Source: Calliopum simillimum
Lineage: Eukaryota > Arthropoda > Insecta > Diptera > Lauxaniidae
DNA length: 64,000 nt
Assembly (NCBI GenBank): GCA_951812925.1
Contig: OX638371.1
Coordinates: forward strand, 83,957,697-84,021,696
Reading direction: 5' to 3'
The notes below the pieces were generated by a model. That model saw only the letters and a list, made by a program, of their open reading frames with translations, did not search any database and was not told the DNA's origin. Of the stretch, positions 1 through 12,549 are shown piece after piece. The first letter of the stretch is position 1. Each line of letters opens with the position of its first letter. The translations under genes were made by a program, and so were the position numbers.

Positions 1-119
1 ATCAAAACGTTGTGAGTACGTTTATGATGAAAAATGTCAAACTTTATTATAGTGTTGCCAGATTTTAGCTATTGACATTAGTGTTGCCAGTTCCCGAAAT
101 ATAAATAGTGCCCCTCGTA
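1..119. mobile_element. Right end of a short mariner-like element (cut by window edge)
   Basis: The segment ends in GTGCCCCTCGTA and carries the phrases TGTTGCCAG and TTCCCGAAATATAAATAGTG. The same phrases form both ends of a complete 231-bp copy at 55490-55720. The terminal CGAGGGGC inside a TA dinucleotide is typical of mariner ends. Only the right part is in the window. It has no coding capacity. Confidence 0.75.
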
Positions 120-2155
120 CCATGTTTCAAAGAGAATCACATTGAAAATAATTAATTGACATTTCAAACCAATTTTATGACAAGCCAAACGTTTTCGACT
201 CTAGAAATCATGGCACTTTCGAGTCATATTTTTGGAGTAACCACTCGAAATATGAGAAGATGTTTGAAATCAGCTCTCAGCTGGGGAATCAGTAATATAG
301 GTAATATTGATCTTTACTACAAGTCATAGTTTCTAACTAATGTAGAATCAATTTTATTTTATGCAACCGTTTGGCATTTCATAAGACTCCACGACAGTAT
401 TAGCTTTTTTTTTTAAACTTCGATGAGGGCCTGAACATCTTAAGCAATCCCTCACCTCCAAATTTATCTAGTGTGGTGAGGTACATGAAATTTTCATCAC
501 GTAACTGTCGAAAACATAATTGATATACATACGAGTACATCCAACAAAATTGTTATCATTATGTTTTTTTCTAAGACATTTTCATTTGCTTTTTTTGTTG
601 TTTATTGGAATTATTATTGGTTTTTGTCTGCTGCAATATTTCATTAAAAATTTACTAAGTATTAAAGAGTTTTTTCTTTGTTTTTTAGCTTAACAAGAAC
701 TTCTTTTATCTCTTAAAATGTTCTTTTCTTCAATTGAACACTTTTTAATTAACAATATTTTTCATTAATAGCGAAACTTGAAAAGCTTTAAAATGGTCTT
801 CTGTATATTTATGGTAGTTTGCCATGCAGTCAGCTCTTTCTGTATTTAGCCGTGACTGTATACCTGTTTGTTTTTATATTTTCCAATCAAAGATCTTTAT
901 TCGATAATAACAATTTTCCCACTTAAGCTTCGTGAACGGGATTTTGTTCGAAAGAAATGTAGACAAAACTATTGATGACGAAACTTATTAACGGCACCGA
1001 AACCGATATAAGTATGCTTGTTTTTAGTTTTGCACCAGTAACGAGTTAAGTTTCTTATTAACAAAAAACTATAAGGGTCTCCGAATTGGGGTAATAGCGC
1101 TAGGACCTCTGACACCACAATGCCAGACAATAAACCGATGTATCGCGAAGCATGCGATTTTTTTTGATTTTTAAGTTTTAATTGGATGAGTTAATGTTTC
1201 GGAATGGTTCGAAAAATAACCAGAAATTTCATCACACTCTATATCTAAACTTCGGAATTATTCCCCCACATTTTTTAAATGTGTAAATAGTTATTAAGCA
1301 TTGCTTCAAGCTGCACGAAAGTTATCGCTAGTAACTACACATTATTTTTAAGGGATAGGTATATCATTGTTATTTAGATATACATTTTTGTAATTGCTCA
1401 AGGAAATGAGTTGTTTGTTTGCTCAGCTTTATTAAATTAAAAATACTTTTGGCGACAATTTTCTTCAATGTTATTTAACTTCAAGTGCTTTTTTTTGTTA
1501 ATTAAGTATGAGAGTATTTTGCAAATGTGTTAGAATGTGTTTGCGTTTGCTAAATAAATATTTGAAAATAGTTTTTTTTTTTCGTATTTTAACTTACCGC
1601 CTGATGCCATGTGGACTTTAAAACACCATCAATAAACTATATATGTATATGTATATGTTTCCTGTTAAGAAAGACGAAAGAAAAAAAGAACGGAAACAAC
1701 AGCAAATAACTTGGAAACACTTTTTACGTACGTATGTGTAATTAAAATTGAAAATGTGTAACGAAATAATTTAAATATTCCCGACTAGTAACCGACAAAT
1801 TGCTTGAAGTTTAAATAGTTTATCAGCAATGCCATTCAAAAATGATTTCAGTTGAACTACAAGTATTTACATATGAAGCGCTTGGTGGAATTAGGGTTAA
1901 ACCTACATTTTTTTTTTTTATGTCATCATTAAATAGTTTTTTGTTTTGTTTTATTTCTTAAAAATTATGATAAAATTGTGCCTTTTACCAAAAACTGTCA
2001 AAACTTTGCATACGCAAAAATTGATTTAGCGGAAATCAAGTTCTAATCTTTCTGCCGAATGAACATTTTAATTGTGTTTGTAATTCATTTATTTGGCAGT
2101 CTTTGCTTTAATTTGTTCTTTAAATAAAAAGAAAACCGTATTCCTGAAGCATAAG
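120..2155. other. AT-rich non-coding DNA, no gene seen
   Basis: I see homopolymer runs and short AT repeats but no coding pattern, TIR pair or structured RNA. It is either intergenic or part of the long 5' intron of karst. Confidence 0.5.
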
Positions 2156-2160
2156 TAATA

Positions 2161-3475
2161 GGGTGGAGCGTTGCTCTATGGAGATTTTTTATTTTTACAT
2201 ATTCTAAACGGCTCAGTGCGGAAAAGGTGCTCCATCAATCACCTTTTAGAAGTGTATAAATATTTTTTCAAAATTTTGAGTTTTAGTACTGCCACAAGTC
2301 AATCAAACCTTAACACATCCTGGGAACATAAGGAAAAACTCAAAGTTGGAACACTGAAGTTTTTGTGATGAGGTTTTGTTCGTGAGTTGGAAAATATAAA
2401 AATTAAAATCCATACTCTTCCTTCTTGCGAATAAACTGGGCTTAAGCCCCTTTTTTCGAGGCATGTTTAAATTACCTTTATTATAGTTACCTCGAAGTCT
2501 TGGAAATTAAAATGTTTTGATCAGGCCTGTTCGTTAATTTGTCCAGAGTTGGAAAATAAGAAAATGTAATCGGAACAGTTCCTTATTGCGAATAAACCGA
2601 GCTTAAGCGCCTTTTTTCTTGGTATTTTTAAATTATGAATATTAAATCGACCTTCAAATGTTGGTACTGAAAATTTTTGATGAGGTTTTGTTTGTTAGCT
2701 TCTTGTGAGTGGGATAAGGTGAAGAAGTGAATCAAAACAACTCCTTCTTGCGAATAAACCGGCTTTAAGCCCCTTTTTTGCCTCTTAATGTTTGAATAAA
2801 ACATACAACTTTCAACTCGCAATAACTAAGCTCACAGTTGTTTATTTTCGGGTTAGTATATAGAGAAGTGTTCATGGGTCATACATATATGTATTTTGAC
2901 TAAACATTTTAGAAAACCATTTCTTTGTTGATTGATAAATCAGCGCAACTATTATTTTCTGTCAGAATAATTTTTATGTTTTTCATATGAAATTCATAAA
3001 TATACTTGCTATAGTACACAATGTGGAGCAGCGCGGCTCTATGGAGATTTTTAATTTTTACATATTTTAAATGGGCCAGGGAATAAAAGGTCCTACTCAA
3101 ATCAAGTTGTTAGTGAAGCTGCTGCTGCGGTATGTGGTTCAGAAAGAAGATATGGTCTCATCAAAACAAGGCTGGAATCACGAAGGACAATGCCTGTTTT
3201 TAATACTAAAAAGGAGTTAAAATTTGTTTAAAATATATTAATATTATAATAAAAATCATAATTTGGACACGTTTAAGCTCTTTTATTGACTTTATCCCAT
3301 ACAAATAAACTCAACGTAATATTTTCTTTTTTCAAAACTTCAATGTCATTGTGGCAGTACGAAACGTTAAAATATCAAAAAGTATCATATAACATTTTTT
3401 ATTAAGAATATTATGGAGCATCTTTTCGCATGCGAGCCATTTCGAAAATCGCAAAAAACAAATTTCGCTCCACCC
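2161..3475. mobile_element. 1.3-kb TIR element, 5-bp target duplication
   Basis: The ends are GGGTGGAGCG at 2161 and CGCTCCACCC ending at 3475, flanked on both sides by TAATA (2156-2160 and 3476-3480). An internal copy of the left end (tctatggagattttt) occurs near 3040, so the element is partly duplicated within itself. I see no transposase; it is a non-autonomous element of unassigned superfamily. Confidence 0.75.
2290..2815. repeat. Three tandem units of about 161 bp
   Basis: The anchor GCGAATAAAC followed by a GCTTAAGCCCC-TTTTTT block occurs at 2427, 2588 and 2750, giving periods of 161 and 162 bp. Each unit also carries a 'gatgaggttttg' phrase. The units have diverged by point changes. 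They lie inside the TIR element at 2161-3475. Confidence 0.8.
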
Positions 3476-3480
3476 TAATA

Positions 3481-4390
3481 AGTAACACTAATCCAATCCA
3501 CTTTCTTTAAATTGGTTGCTTCCAGCGTCTTGAGTCATCTAAAAATTTTGATTTTTAATTTTCTTTTAATTGAGGTAAATGTAAAATAACAATTTTTAAA
3601 ATGTATTGTAATAATCATCTTCATTTGTTATCCCCTTCATAGCATAGTCATCGCTAATCGTTGTCTATTGACAATTCATATTTAAATTGTGACTAATCAA
3701 ATGACATACATAAATTCGACGAATCGGATTTGTTAGTACGTTTGGAATTTGCGTAGTCGCTTGTATTGATTATGATTAAATTAAGGCCCAGCTTATGTAA
3801 TATTTGTTAATAATAGTATAATGTAATTTTTCTAGAACAACAAAATAATAAAACCATTTTTTTAATAATAAGAAGATTTGCTGCTTAAGTGCATTGCTTG
3901 ATTTAAGAATAATCTATAAAATTTCCCATTTATTTTTTTGACAGAATAAAAGTCATAACTATCAAGAGAACGTGCTATCAATCAAGATTTCTTAAAAAAA
4001 TCAATCAATCTTTGAGACAATTGAACTTTGAGCATTTAAATGACACATTTGAAAATAAGAATAATATGGGCGATTCCACCAAAAAGCCATAATTTTGCGT
4101 CCCACTAATTTTTTACCAAAAAAAATTTTAAATATAGCTTTCAAATAACATAGCTTATTAGTTTCAAACATTTTGTAGATCCAACATAGCTAACTGTCAT
4201 CATTAATTTATTGTACAACTATAAAGGAGTCCTAAAATGGTAAAAATTACTATACCGTGCTTGTCCTCATCAACAAAAATTGAATTTAGACCCAGAATAT
4301 CGTCTGTTAACTAACATCAGATATTTATTTCGCGATATTCATTTCAATAACATCATTTGATAACTATTACCATATTTATAAGTAGTTATT
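3481..4390. other. No feature seen
   Basis: AT-rich DNA without a convincing reading frame, inverted repeat or structured RNA. Confidence 0.5.
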
Positions 4391-4395
4391 GAAAA

Positions 4396-5140
4396 AAAAA
4401 AACTAGTAAGGGTGTTACCTTTGGCCTTGCCAAACATTAAATACCCTACACAGCAGTATTTTGAAAATTTTGCTAATATGGGAGGTGCCACGCCCTCCGA
4501 ATTCACCCAGTTTTTTCTCAGAGTTTGCATTTATAGTTCTTAGTATTTAAGTGAAATTTGGTTGGATTATCTGAAAAAATGTTTTCACGCCCTCTTGTCC
4601 GATTCTATCCAGTTTTTGCTTAAAGCTTGCATTTATAGTTTTTAGTGTCTGAGTCAAATCTAGTATGATTATTTAAAAAAAACGCTTTCAGTACAGCGTT
4701 TTGAAGCTTTTGCTTATATGGGAGGTGCCACGCCCTCTTGTCCTAATTCGACCAATTTTTGCTCAGAGCTTGCGCTGACAATTCGTAGTATTTATGTGTA
4801 TTTTGGTTGCATTGTTGTGAAAAATACTCCAAAATTTGCATTTTGAAGATATTTTTTGTATCGGCGGTAGGCGTGTCCGTTGACCGATTTCGCTCATTTT
4901 CTACCCCGAGCTAACTTTGACGACGGAGGCTGTGTACCAAATTTCATTGAATTATCTTGCTAAGTTTTCCCAAAAAATGTATTTCCACACACAGCCAGCC
5001 ATCCAGTCAGACAGACGAACATGGCTATATCGACTCAGGAGTTGACGCTGATCAAGAATATATATACTTTTCCATATCTGCCACGCCTCCTTCTCTGCGT
5101 TACAAACGGAAGGACAAAGTGAATATACCCTGGGTGTAGG
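4396..5140 (+). mobile_element. Interspersed repeat family A, copy 1
   Basis: The copy begins ACTAGTAAGGGTGTTACCTT and runs through 'ggaggtgccacgccctc' phrases (repeated internally about 240 bp apart) to 'gttacaaacggaaggacaaag' and 'ataccctgggtgtagg'. The same order of phrases recurs at 16917-19235 and, inverted, at 52976-53620. There is no transposase. The family is clearly dispersed, but I cannot assign its superfamily. Confidence 0.75.
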
Positions 5141-5183
5141 TTATAAAAAAACAACAGTAACTACGCTAAATTATAAAAGTTTT

Positions 5184-5440
5184 TATACCCTACATCCAGG
5201 GTGAAATCGGAGAAGAGGGCGTGGCTCCTCCCATATAAGCAAAAGCTTCAAAACGCTATTCTGAAAGGGATAATCGAACTAAATTTTACTCAGGTACTAA
5301 GAAATATAAATGCAAGCTCTGAGCAAAAACTGAGTGAACTCAGACAAGATGGCGTGGCACCATATGAGCAAAACTTTAAAAATACTGTTGTATAGGGTAT
5401 TTAATGTTTGGCCAGGCCAAAGCTAACACCCATACTAGTT
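5184..5440 (-). mobile_element. Repeat family A, partial inverted copy
   Basis: This is the reverse complement of the first part of copy 1. It contains 'ggcgtggc(t/a)cctcccatataagcaaaa' and ends 'gggtatttaatgtttggccaggccaaagctaacacc'-like, next to ACTAGTT. With copy 1 it forms a tail-to-tail pair separated by about 45 bp. Confidence 0.7.
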
Positions 5441-5449
5441 AAGACATGA

Positions 5450-6150
5450 TTTTGCTTTTGATCTTATTAGAACTGCCATTACTGTAGCTTATATTAAATC
5501 AATTAAGTGAATAAATATTTACGATTTCAAATTAAAGCTCATTGAGTCAATAGTTTTTTTCTAACTAACCAAACATTAATATAACGTTTTTTTTTAAATT
5601 TGTAATATTTGTTTTTGCTTTCGTGATGCTAATTTAGTTGAAATAAACAACAACAGCAATTATGGTTCCCTCTTTTCTTCCACCCCCCCATTTTTTTTTG
5701 TGTCTAAATAAGAGAACAACAATAATAAGAAAAATCACAATGAAATAAAGAGTTATATTAAATAATATAACAAACAGTTGATTTTTTTTTTTAAATAAAA
5801 CAAAAAAGAAAATTTTATTGCAAAATAATGACATCATCATAAAAAAATCTCCTTTAAATTGTAGCCCAAAGTTATTTGCTAAAATTTGTACGAATTGCTG
5901 ATTTGTTTCTTATTGTCGTTACTTTTTTTTTTTGTTTTTGTTTGCTTTTTTTGTGGTATTGTTGGTGTCTTTTATTATCATGATTATATGAGAGTATAGA
6001 CTTCTTTTATAAGTCTCATTTACTCATGGTTATTGTGCTTACTTTGGTTTTACAGATTTATGACATCACCATTTTTGAGCTGCTTCTGTGTAGAGATAAT
6101 GGTGAACATTCGTTCTTACAAAGAAATCGGTTTTTTAAGAACTTAATAAC
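5450..6150. other. No feature seen
   Basis: AT-rich DNA with long T runs; nothing recognisable. Confidence 0.45.
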
Positions 6151-6174
6151 CTTATTTGCTTATTCTGGATATAT

Positions 6175-6856
6175 TTGTATAGTTATATAAACCGTTTACT
6201 TTTTAAGAAAGCTTCTATTTGCTATGATTCAGAGCTTTTTGATCACAAAATACTAGGACTTCGTCAACTCTTTTCAAAATGGGAGCTCAGTGAGCGTTTG
6301 GTTAACAATATGGTTTATTTAAAACCAACTAAACTTTCTCATACAAGTCAAAAAGTTCTTTATCTATGTGGTAAACCTTATTGCTTTGTGCGTAAACAGG
6401 CATAAACTATTAATATCGCCTTAACCAATAAAGTGGAAACGGACTATGAAACCTGGTTAAAAGCTAATGAGCATATTTTACTTGAGATAGAAGCCACTAG
6501 ACAGACGTCCGAAAAAATCCTCAAAAAACCTCACATCTTTTGATTCACTTTTGACTTACTATTAAATGATCAAGGCTTATGGAAATCAACAATATACTTT
6601 GTACATCCATTCGACTGAAAAACATTCTAGAAGTAACCAAAACTGTTTTGTAACCCATCAAGACAGCCACCAATGGGATTTGGTATCGTCTGCCTGGATT
6701 CAGAAGCTTTCAGATTTTTTTTTAGCACTGAACTTCACATCTTCACTAGGTTTCATACATTTGTCAGAAGCTAAAATATCACTTTTGAGAGGTCGCTCTA
6801 ACTTAGATAATTTTTATACAATTCTATTGAAATTTTCTGATTCTCTGGCATATTAA
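6175..6856 (+). other. Degenerate coding-like stretch, unassigned
   Basis: From 6175 to 6543 one frame is open except for single stops at 6403 and 6541, and reads with protein-like composition (ending in a segment with WLKANEHILLEIEATRQ). A second open piece in another frame runs 6566-6856. It could be an old pseudogene or transposon ORF with a frameshift. I do not recognise the family, and chance openness in AT-rich DNA is not excluded. Confidence 0.2.
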
Positions 6857-7119
6857 ATAAAAAAAGCTTTAAAATTAATAAAAATAAAACAAACGATTAA
6901 ACATTTCTTTAATTACGGCACTTTGAACTTATAGAAATTATTAGTTTGAGGCGTATTCCCTTTCACTTAACTACGCCGGTTTCCTCACATTTGAAAATTT
7001 AAAAAAACATTTTAATTAATTGATATTAAAAATAATTATATTAACAAACACCATTGCATCTAATCATGTTTCACTTAAGAATAAAGAACTGCAACGTAAC
7101 CGATACGCTGAGTAACTGG

Positions 7120-7450
7120 AACAGATTTCTACATCACAATTTTTCTGCACGGCTGTGTGTCGTATGTTAAGCAATTTTCGCGTTTTTTTTAGAGACTTTG
7201 CGCACGCGTAGTATTACGTTGATCTAGGAATTTTTTCGCTATTACACTCTTTGCTAAGATTGTAGTTGTTGCTATTCTGGTTGTATTGATTTCGTTAGTT
7301 CAACACAATGAACGGCCGGCTAGATGGTTAGTGGCTACCAGCTCAGCAGCAGCAGAAGTTGTAGCTACTGTTTGAAAGCGAGTGGCGTATTTTCAGCGAT
7401 AGCAAGTGTTTTAAGCTGCTTATTGTAGAGAGAGGAGCTCATGGGAAATT
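7120..7450 (+). promoter_or_regulatory. GC-richer island, candidate promoter/5' exon
   Basis: This stretch stands out from its surroundings: it is richer in G+C, contains CpGs (cgcacgcg, aacggccggc) and a CAG-repeat (ctcagcagcagcagaag). Brachyceran promoters and 5' untranslated exons often look like this. Karst needs an upstream 5' exon because its first visible exon starts at a splice acceptor. The link is inference only; orientation and start site cannot be fixed. Confidence 0.28.
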
Positions 7451-8650
7451 TTTTCGGCCTTTATGTTTATTTATTTACATTTTGCGTTTATTTTCGATTT
7501 TATTTTTCTAAATTAAAAAAAATATTGCAAAAATTATGATTTACCCGCATCTGTAATTTATGATGTTGGATTAAATTTTTTATACGATACAAGGCAATAT
7601 TTTTAGTAGCATTTTTATTTTTTTTCTGCAAATTAATCAATTTAAGCTTTGGATTTTTTATTGGGCGGGAAAAATAAATTTGAAATGTGGCGCCCGTATG
7701 ATTAAAAAATTATTCAAATGCTTTGAAAAGAATAAAAAAAGCGATTAAATTTTTCAATATGAAATATCGGTCGTGTTCGTTTTGCGAAATCATGACTAAC
7801 GGCATGGGTTACCAATGATGTCATTAATTAGAATATTTATTTGTTTTTTATTTTTTCAGTGCAAATACAATTTTTGTTAATTTTATAAACTGTTATGAAA
7901 CCATATAGCTTTACTTAGTTTTGGAATTTTACATGTGTTGCGGCAAATTTTTACTCCGTTTGAATTTGATGCCCATTTTGTATTAATTTGTTTTGTTCTA
8001 AACTTCGAGTGTGAATTTACTTGTGTGAAAAGTAAATATTATTTTGTCGTTAAAAAAAAAGGGGTTCAAGAATATTCTATATGAGGGTGAAAATATCACA
8101 AATAGTCGCAATACTTAAAAGTTGTCATAATAAATGAAAAAAGAATGAAAAAACCACATTTGGCAGCTATTTTTTATTTCCCATGTAATTTTTCATAAGA
8201 ATCTACATTTTTAAATCAAGTATTAACATCAAGTATCCAAGCCGCAACACGGTAAAGGCATTTTTGCGTTTAAATTAAAGCTCCGGGAATTATCTGTTTG
8301 TTAAAGACACCTTTTTGAAGTATAATAAATTTGTTTAGAAATTTATTTTTTGCAGCAAAACATTTTTCTTTTTAAATTCTTAACATAAATTGTTACCTGG
8401 TGCTAACATTAGTTTGTATCGTAACTCATGGACCTTTACCACTTATTTTAATTTGAATATCTGGATGGATGAATTGCCGATGTAAACATATTGACATCAA
8501 AGTTCATCATGTATGCGAAAGTTTTACTAATAATCAAATCGATTTGAAATACTTCCCATCATGTGAAAGCGCTGCAGATATCTTGACAATGGTGTTATCC
8601 AAAATCCAGACCAAAGAAATTTCCACCAAACTGGGTCTTATTTAATTTTA
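7451..8650. other. No feature seen
   Basis: AT-rich non-coding DNA without recognised structure. Confidence 0.45.
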
Positions 8651-8654
8651 CATT

Positions 8655-9235
8655 TTATGTTGACTAGAGTTCGCCTTGTGGCCAAAATTCGACCATTTGA
8701 CTATAAAGCAGAAAGTCTTTATACCTTCCTTGGTCGATAAAACACAAAAAGCTTTTAATATTCTTCCTTCTTCTTTGGTGCAGCAGCTAACTCCTACTAT
8801 AGAGCAAAAAGTTTTTGATATCTTTCCGTCCTGTTCGCTTTATCCCCATACCAAAATTCATAAAAATCAATGCCGTGATAATGGTCATGACATCGTTCCT
8901 TACTGCTAAACCTATATCTATACCGAATTCCATAAAAATCGGTGAAGCATTTTACCACTGATAGCTTGTGACACCCTTAGGGGCCTGGTTCCGCCCACTG
9001 AATATAATGGTCATGTTATCGTTCCTTATTGACAATCCTATCTCCATACGAAATATCGTTAAAATCGATGTAGTGGTTTAGCCGTGAGAGCGTTTTTTCC
9101 ATTTAGGGGAGTGGCATCGCCTACTGAACAACATTATCACGGCATTGAACCTTTCCAATAAATAAAAATCAAGCAAATCGGTTGAGATTTAGGTATGGAA
9201 GCAGGGACTGAACCGATTTCGTTTGCCTATTTATA
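8655..9235. repeat. Degenerate interspersed repeat with an internal period
   Basis: Phrases such as 'ataatggtcatg(a/t)(c/t)atcgttcctta(c/t)tg' and 'ccataaaaatcggtgaag' recur about 130 bp apart (near 8878, 9006 and 9120). The layout resembles old internal sequence of a DNA transposon. I find no defined ends or target duplication. Confidence 0.4.
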
Positions 9236-9516
9236 TATAGATGTTTTCATTAAGGGTATTGTTGGAAATTGTACTTTATATTGAAAACTTGTTCAATGTT
9301 TGATGTTTGCCTGACTTTGAGGAGTGCAATTGAGTTTAAACTACCAACTCCAATAAATCCAGCCTCAACTTCACGTTCACGCACTAAATACGTATTTGAC
9401 ATCGACTTATATATAAAATAAGTCTTAGTTAATACATACATACTTATTATTTGCATTTACATGAAAAAAATATATGAATTAATGTTTTGCTTAATGTTTT
9501 TGTGTTATTTTTGTGA

Positions 9517-9751
9517 GTGTCAAATGTGCCCCTTGCAATACCCCGTACCAGGGGCACATCTGACAAAATGACTTTTTTTAAAAAATTTAAAAAAGGACTC
9601 TTCATGCAATTTTTTAAAATTTTTTTTTTCTTGGTTTTAATCTTAAATAATCAATGTTTCAGAAACAGTAAAGAGTATTAAGATCGTGCAATAATTTTCA
9701 AAGATACAGGCCCTTGAAAATTTAGTGTCAAATGTGCCCCAGTCTCCCCTA
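9517..9751. mobile_element. Partial TIR element with a GGGGCACATTTGAC word
   Basis: The right end reads, in reverse complement, TAGGGGAGACTGGGGCACAT. The word GTCAAATGTGCCCC occurs at 9519 and 9728, with a variant in opposite orientation at 9551. The outer TAGGGGAGA is shared with the element at 15881-16770. A matching left end is missing. Confidence 0.5.
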
Positions 9752-9759
9752 ATATTTTT

Positions 9760-10595
9760 TTATAAAAAGAACACTTAAAAATGAATGGGACCAGTTACTT
9801 AGATATATGAATTTAGAAACTTTGGTGCAAGCGGATGGTATTTTTTTTTTGATATTTTTTATATGCAAAATTACGGATTTTTTGTGGAATCGCCCATATA
9901 CATATATATTAAAAACGAAGAAAGATGATGATGTGATGCATCTTTTATGCAATAATTAATTGACTCAGAATATATTTGATTATTAAAATTTGGCCATACT
10001 AAATACTAAAGCTATAAAAATAAATATCAAAACAAAAACTTGTTTGTAAACTCAAATTGAAGACCAAAAATAAGCTTTATATGTATGTTTGTACGTTTGT
10101 GGTATTATTGAAATAAATAGCGAAACGCTTAAAAAGTTTATTTGTTTTTAGAAGTCTTGATTGATTGAAGCAGTGAAAAAAAAAAAATCTTACCTACTTG
10201 TCAAAAATTAAAATTTGGAGGTAACTAATTGCTTAATTTATTTTATTGTTCATTTAAAAAAAAAAAAAATAAATAAATGTTGGTATTGTTTTCTTCAAAA
10301 AATCAGTTTCAAGCATATTTAACCAAAAATTTGAGATTGATCCAACCTTTATCAACGTCGAACTCTTGGATTTTTTTTTTTTTTGTATCCAAATTTATAC
10401 CTAATCAACATTTGTATGTAGCGGGTTTCTCCTTAACTTGTTATTTAGCCACTGACAGCTTTTTCGTAGTCAAAAAAGAGAGTGAGAGTGGCTTACTTCG
10501 GTTTCGCTAATAACATTAATTTTTTCTGATGGCGGCTATAACGCTATTGAATTGTTTTTTGTCTAGCATATTATTAAACATCGATGTTATGCAGA
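9760..10595. other. No feature seen
   Basis: AT-rich DNA with poly-A/T runs. Short open frames here look like chance. Confidence 0.45.
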
Positions 10596-10599
10596 AAAT

Positions 10600-12545
10600 C
10601 TAGGAAAAATTCATTTTAGAGAAAATATTTCTCTGGCGAAGTTTTAGTTAATTGTAAGAGCTTTCAGAAACTGTATATGGTTTATAGGGTTTAAAAGGAT
10701 TTCGCAAAAATCTGGACCTTTAAAGTTGATATTTGAATGTTTTTTTTCCCATTTTTTGACTTTGGCGGCCATTTTAGTATGAAAAAAATCCTCTTAACAT
10801 ACCCTTTTTTTGAAATCCTCGTTAAATTTCCTTTAATCCGATGGTACATTTGTCATAACAATTTTTTTGATTGAGGTCGGAAAAAAATACTTTTCCGTTT
10901 GAAGGCTCCAGTAGGTAAAGAGCAGCACGAGTAGCGCATCATTTGCAGCGCAACGTATGCGAGTAACCCGTGTGTTACATAGAAAAGTATTTTTTTCCGA
11001 CCTCAAATTAAAAAATTGGTAGGAAAAGTGTGTCATCGGATTAAAGGAAATTTAACGAGGATTTTAAAAAAAACTATAAAAGGGTATGTTAATAGGACCT
11101 TTTTCATACTAAAATGGCCGCCAAAGTCAAAAAATGGGAGAAAAAAATTAAAATATCAACTTTAAAGGTCCAGAACTTTGCTAAATCCTTTTAAACTCTA
11201 TAAACCATATAACGCAAAGGCACCACTTACCGTCCACTTTTCAGTACGTTTAATTGAATCTCTCAGAAGATATTGAAAAATAATATGTGATTTCATGAAA
11301 CTTTGCCTATTTATTATTACATATGTTTACTGCGGAAAAAGATATTAAGTAATAATCAAAATGATCGTTTTCATTTTTAAATTTGTTTTTTAAAATACAG
11401 ACTCAATAAAACGCAAGATGCACCATTTTCCGTCCGGCCGGTGATGAGTTTGCCTGATTCCGTCCATACAGGCACCTGATTCCGTCCAGTAAGAAAAATT
11501 TACTTTATTATCTTAAAAAGGAGTAAATTTGCTTAAAAGAAATACAAAATTATAATTTTTTAAATTATTTTTATTATCAACACAAAATTATAATTAAATT
11601 CACGGATTTAAGCAAAAATATTTTAATTTTAAATATTTTTAATGCACCCACATTCCGTCCGCTTTTACTTAATTTATCAAGAAAATAAGCTAAAATTGCA
11701 TAAGTTTCTAGTTAAACTGTGGCAAATCTGATTAATTTAAAGTAGGACGGATACAGGTCCCCCAACATAGAATTTCATATACATTACCAATCTAGTAAAA
11801 ATTATTCATCTTTATTTTAATTAAACACTAAAACTATGTTTTTTTTACGAAGTGTAAAAATCCTGTGTCCGACCAAATGGACGGAATAACGAACGCAGGA
11901 ACTTTTTACGTCCTCACATTCCGTCCGCTTTTATTTGTCTCATAAATCTATTAAATTAATTCAACAAGTGATAATAACTTTATAATTACAATAAAAACTT
12001 ATGTATTCATATAACAAAATACTAAAATAGTAACTATTCAGTTTATTTTCGCCAAAATCTGAATATCTTTGCAACTCCTCTCTTAACTTTTTTCTTACTA
12101 AAAACATCGTCAAACCGCACTGGTGCGGTGTTTTTATTTAATTAAGATATAATCCTTTATTATTTCCAAATAATTTTTTGACAATTAACGATTGAGTATT
12201 GAACGAATAATAAAATTTCACTTTTGTAACGTTTGCGTGGGAAATTGAAGCACTTTTATGGAGTTTTTCAAAATGGACGGATACAGGAGGCCGGACGGTA
12301 ACTGGTGCCTTTAAATTACACTTTCTGAAAGCTCTTACAATCAGCTAAAACTTCGCCATAGAAATGTTTTAACTGAAACGTTAGGGTGATCCAAGAAAAT
12401 GGTTTTTCTAAAACAAGTCAGAAAATCAGTTTTAACCCTATAACTCTTCAGGGGTACATTTTAGACCCCTCCAGGTGCAATTTTGTGTTAGTCTAGGCCT
12501 CCCTCTAACACCTCCCAGAAGCTACGTTACCTTATGCAATACACC
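10600..12545. mobile_element. Foldback element B, copy 1, split by a nested insertion
   Basis: The left arm (about 10600-10900) and right arm (about 10980-11212, continuing at 12313-12380) are inverted copies: for example 'tttggcggccattttagtatgaaa' near 10760 faces 'tactaaaatggccgccaaag' near 11110. The hairpin loop lies around 10935. The right part ends in 'accctgta' near 12550. A 1.1-kb element interrupts the right arm. A half copy is at 13983-15121. Confidence 0.75.
11216..12312. mobile_element. 1.1-kb TIR element rich in CCGTCC words
   Basis: The ends AAAGGCACCACTTACCGTCC and GGACGGTAACTGGTGCCTTT form near-perfect TIRs. They lie inside foldback B: the interrupted sequence is seen whole in the half copy near 14205. 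The hexamer CCGTCC/GGACGG occurs about ten times in 1.1 kb, mostly as ATTCCGTCC(G/A), in both orientations. There is no coding region. Confidence 0.8.
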
Positions 12546-12549
12546 CTGT

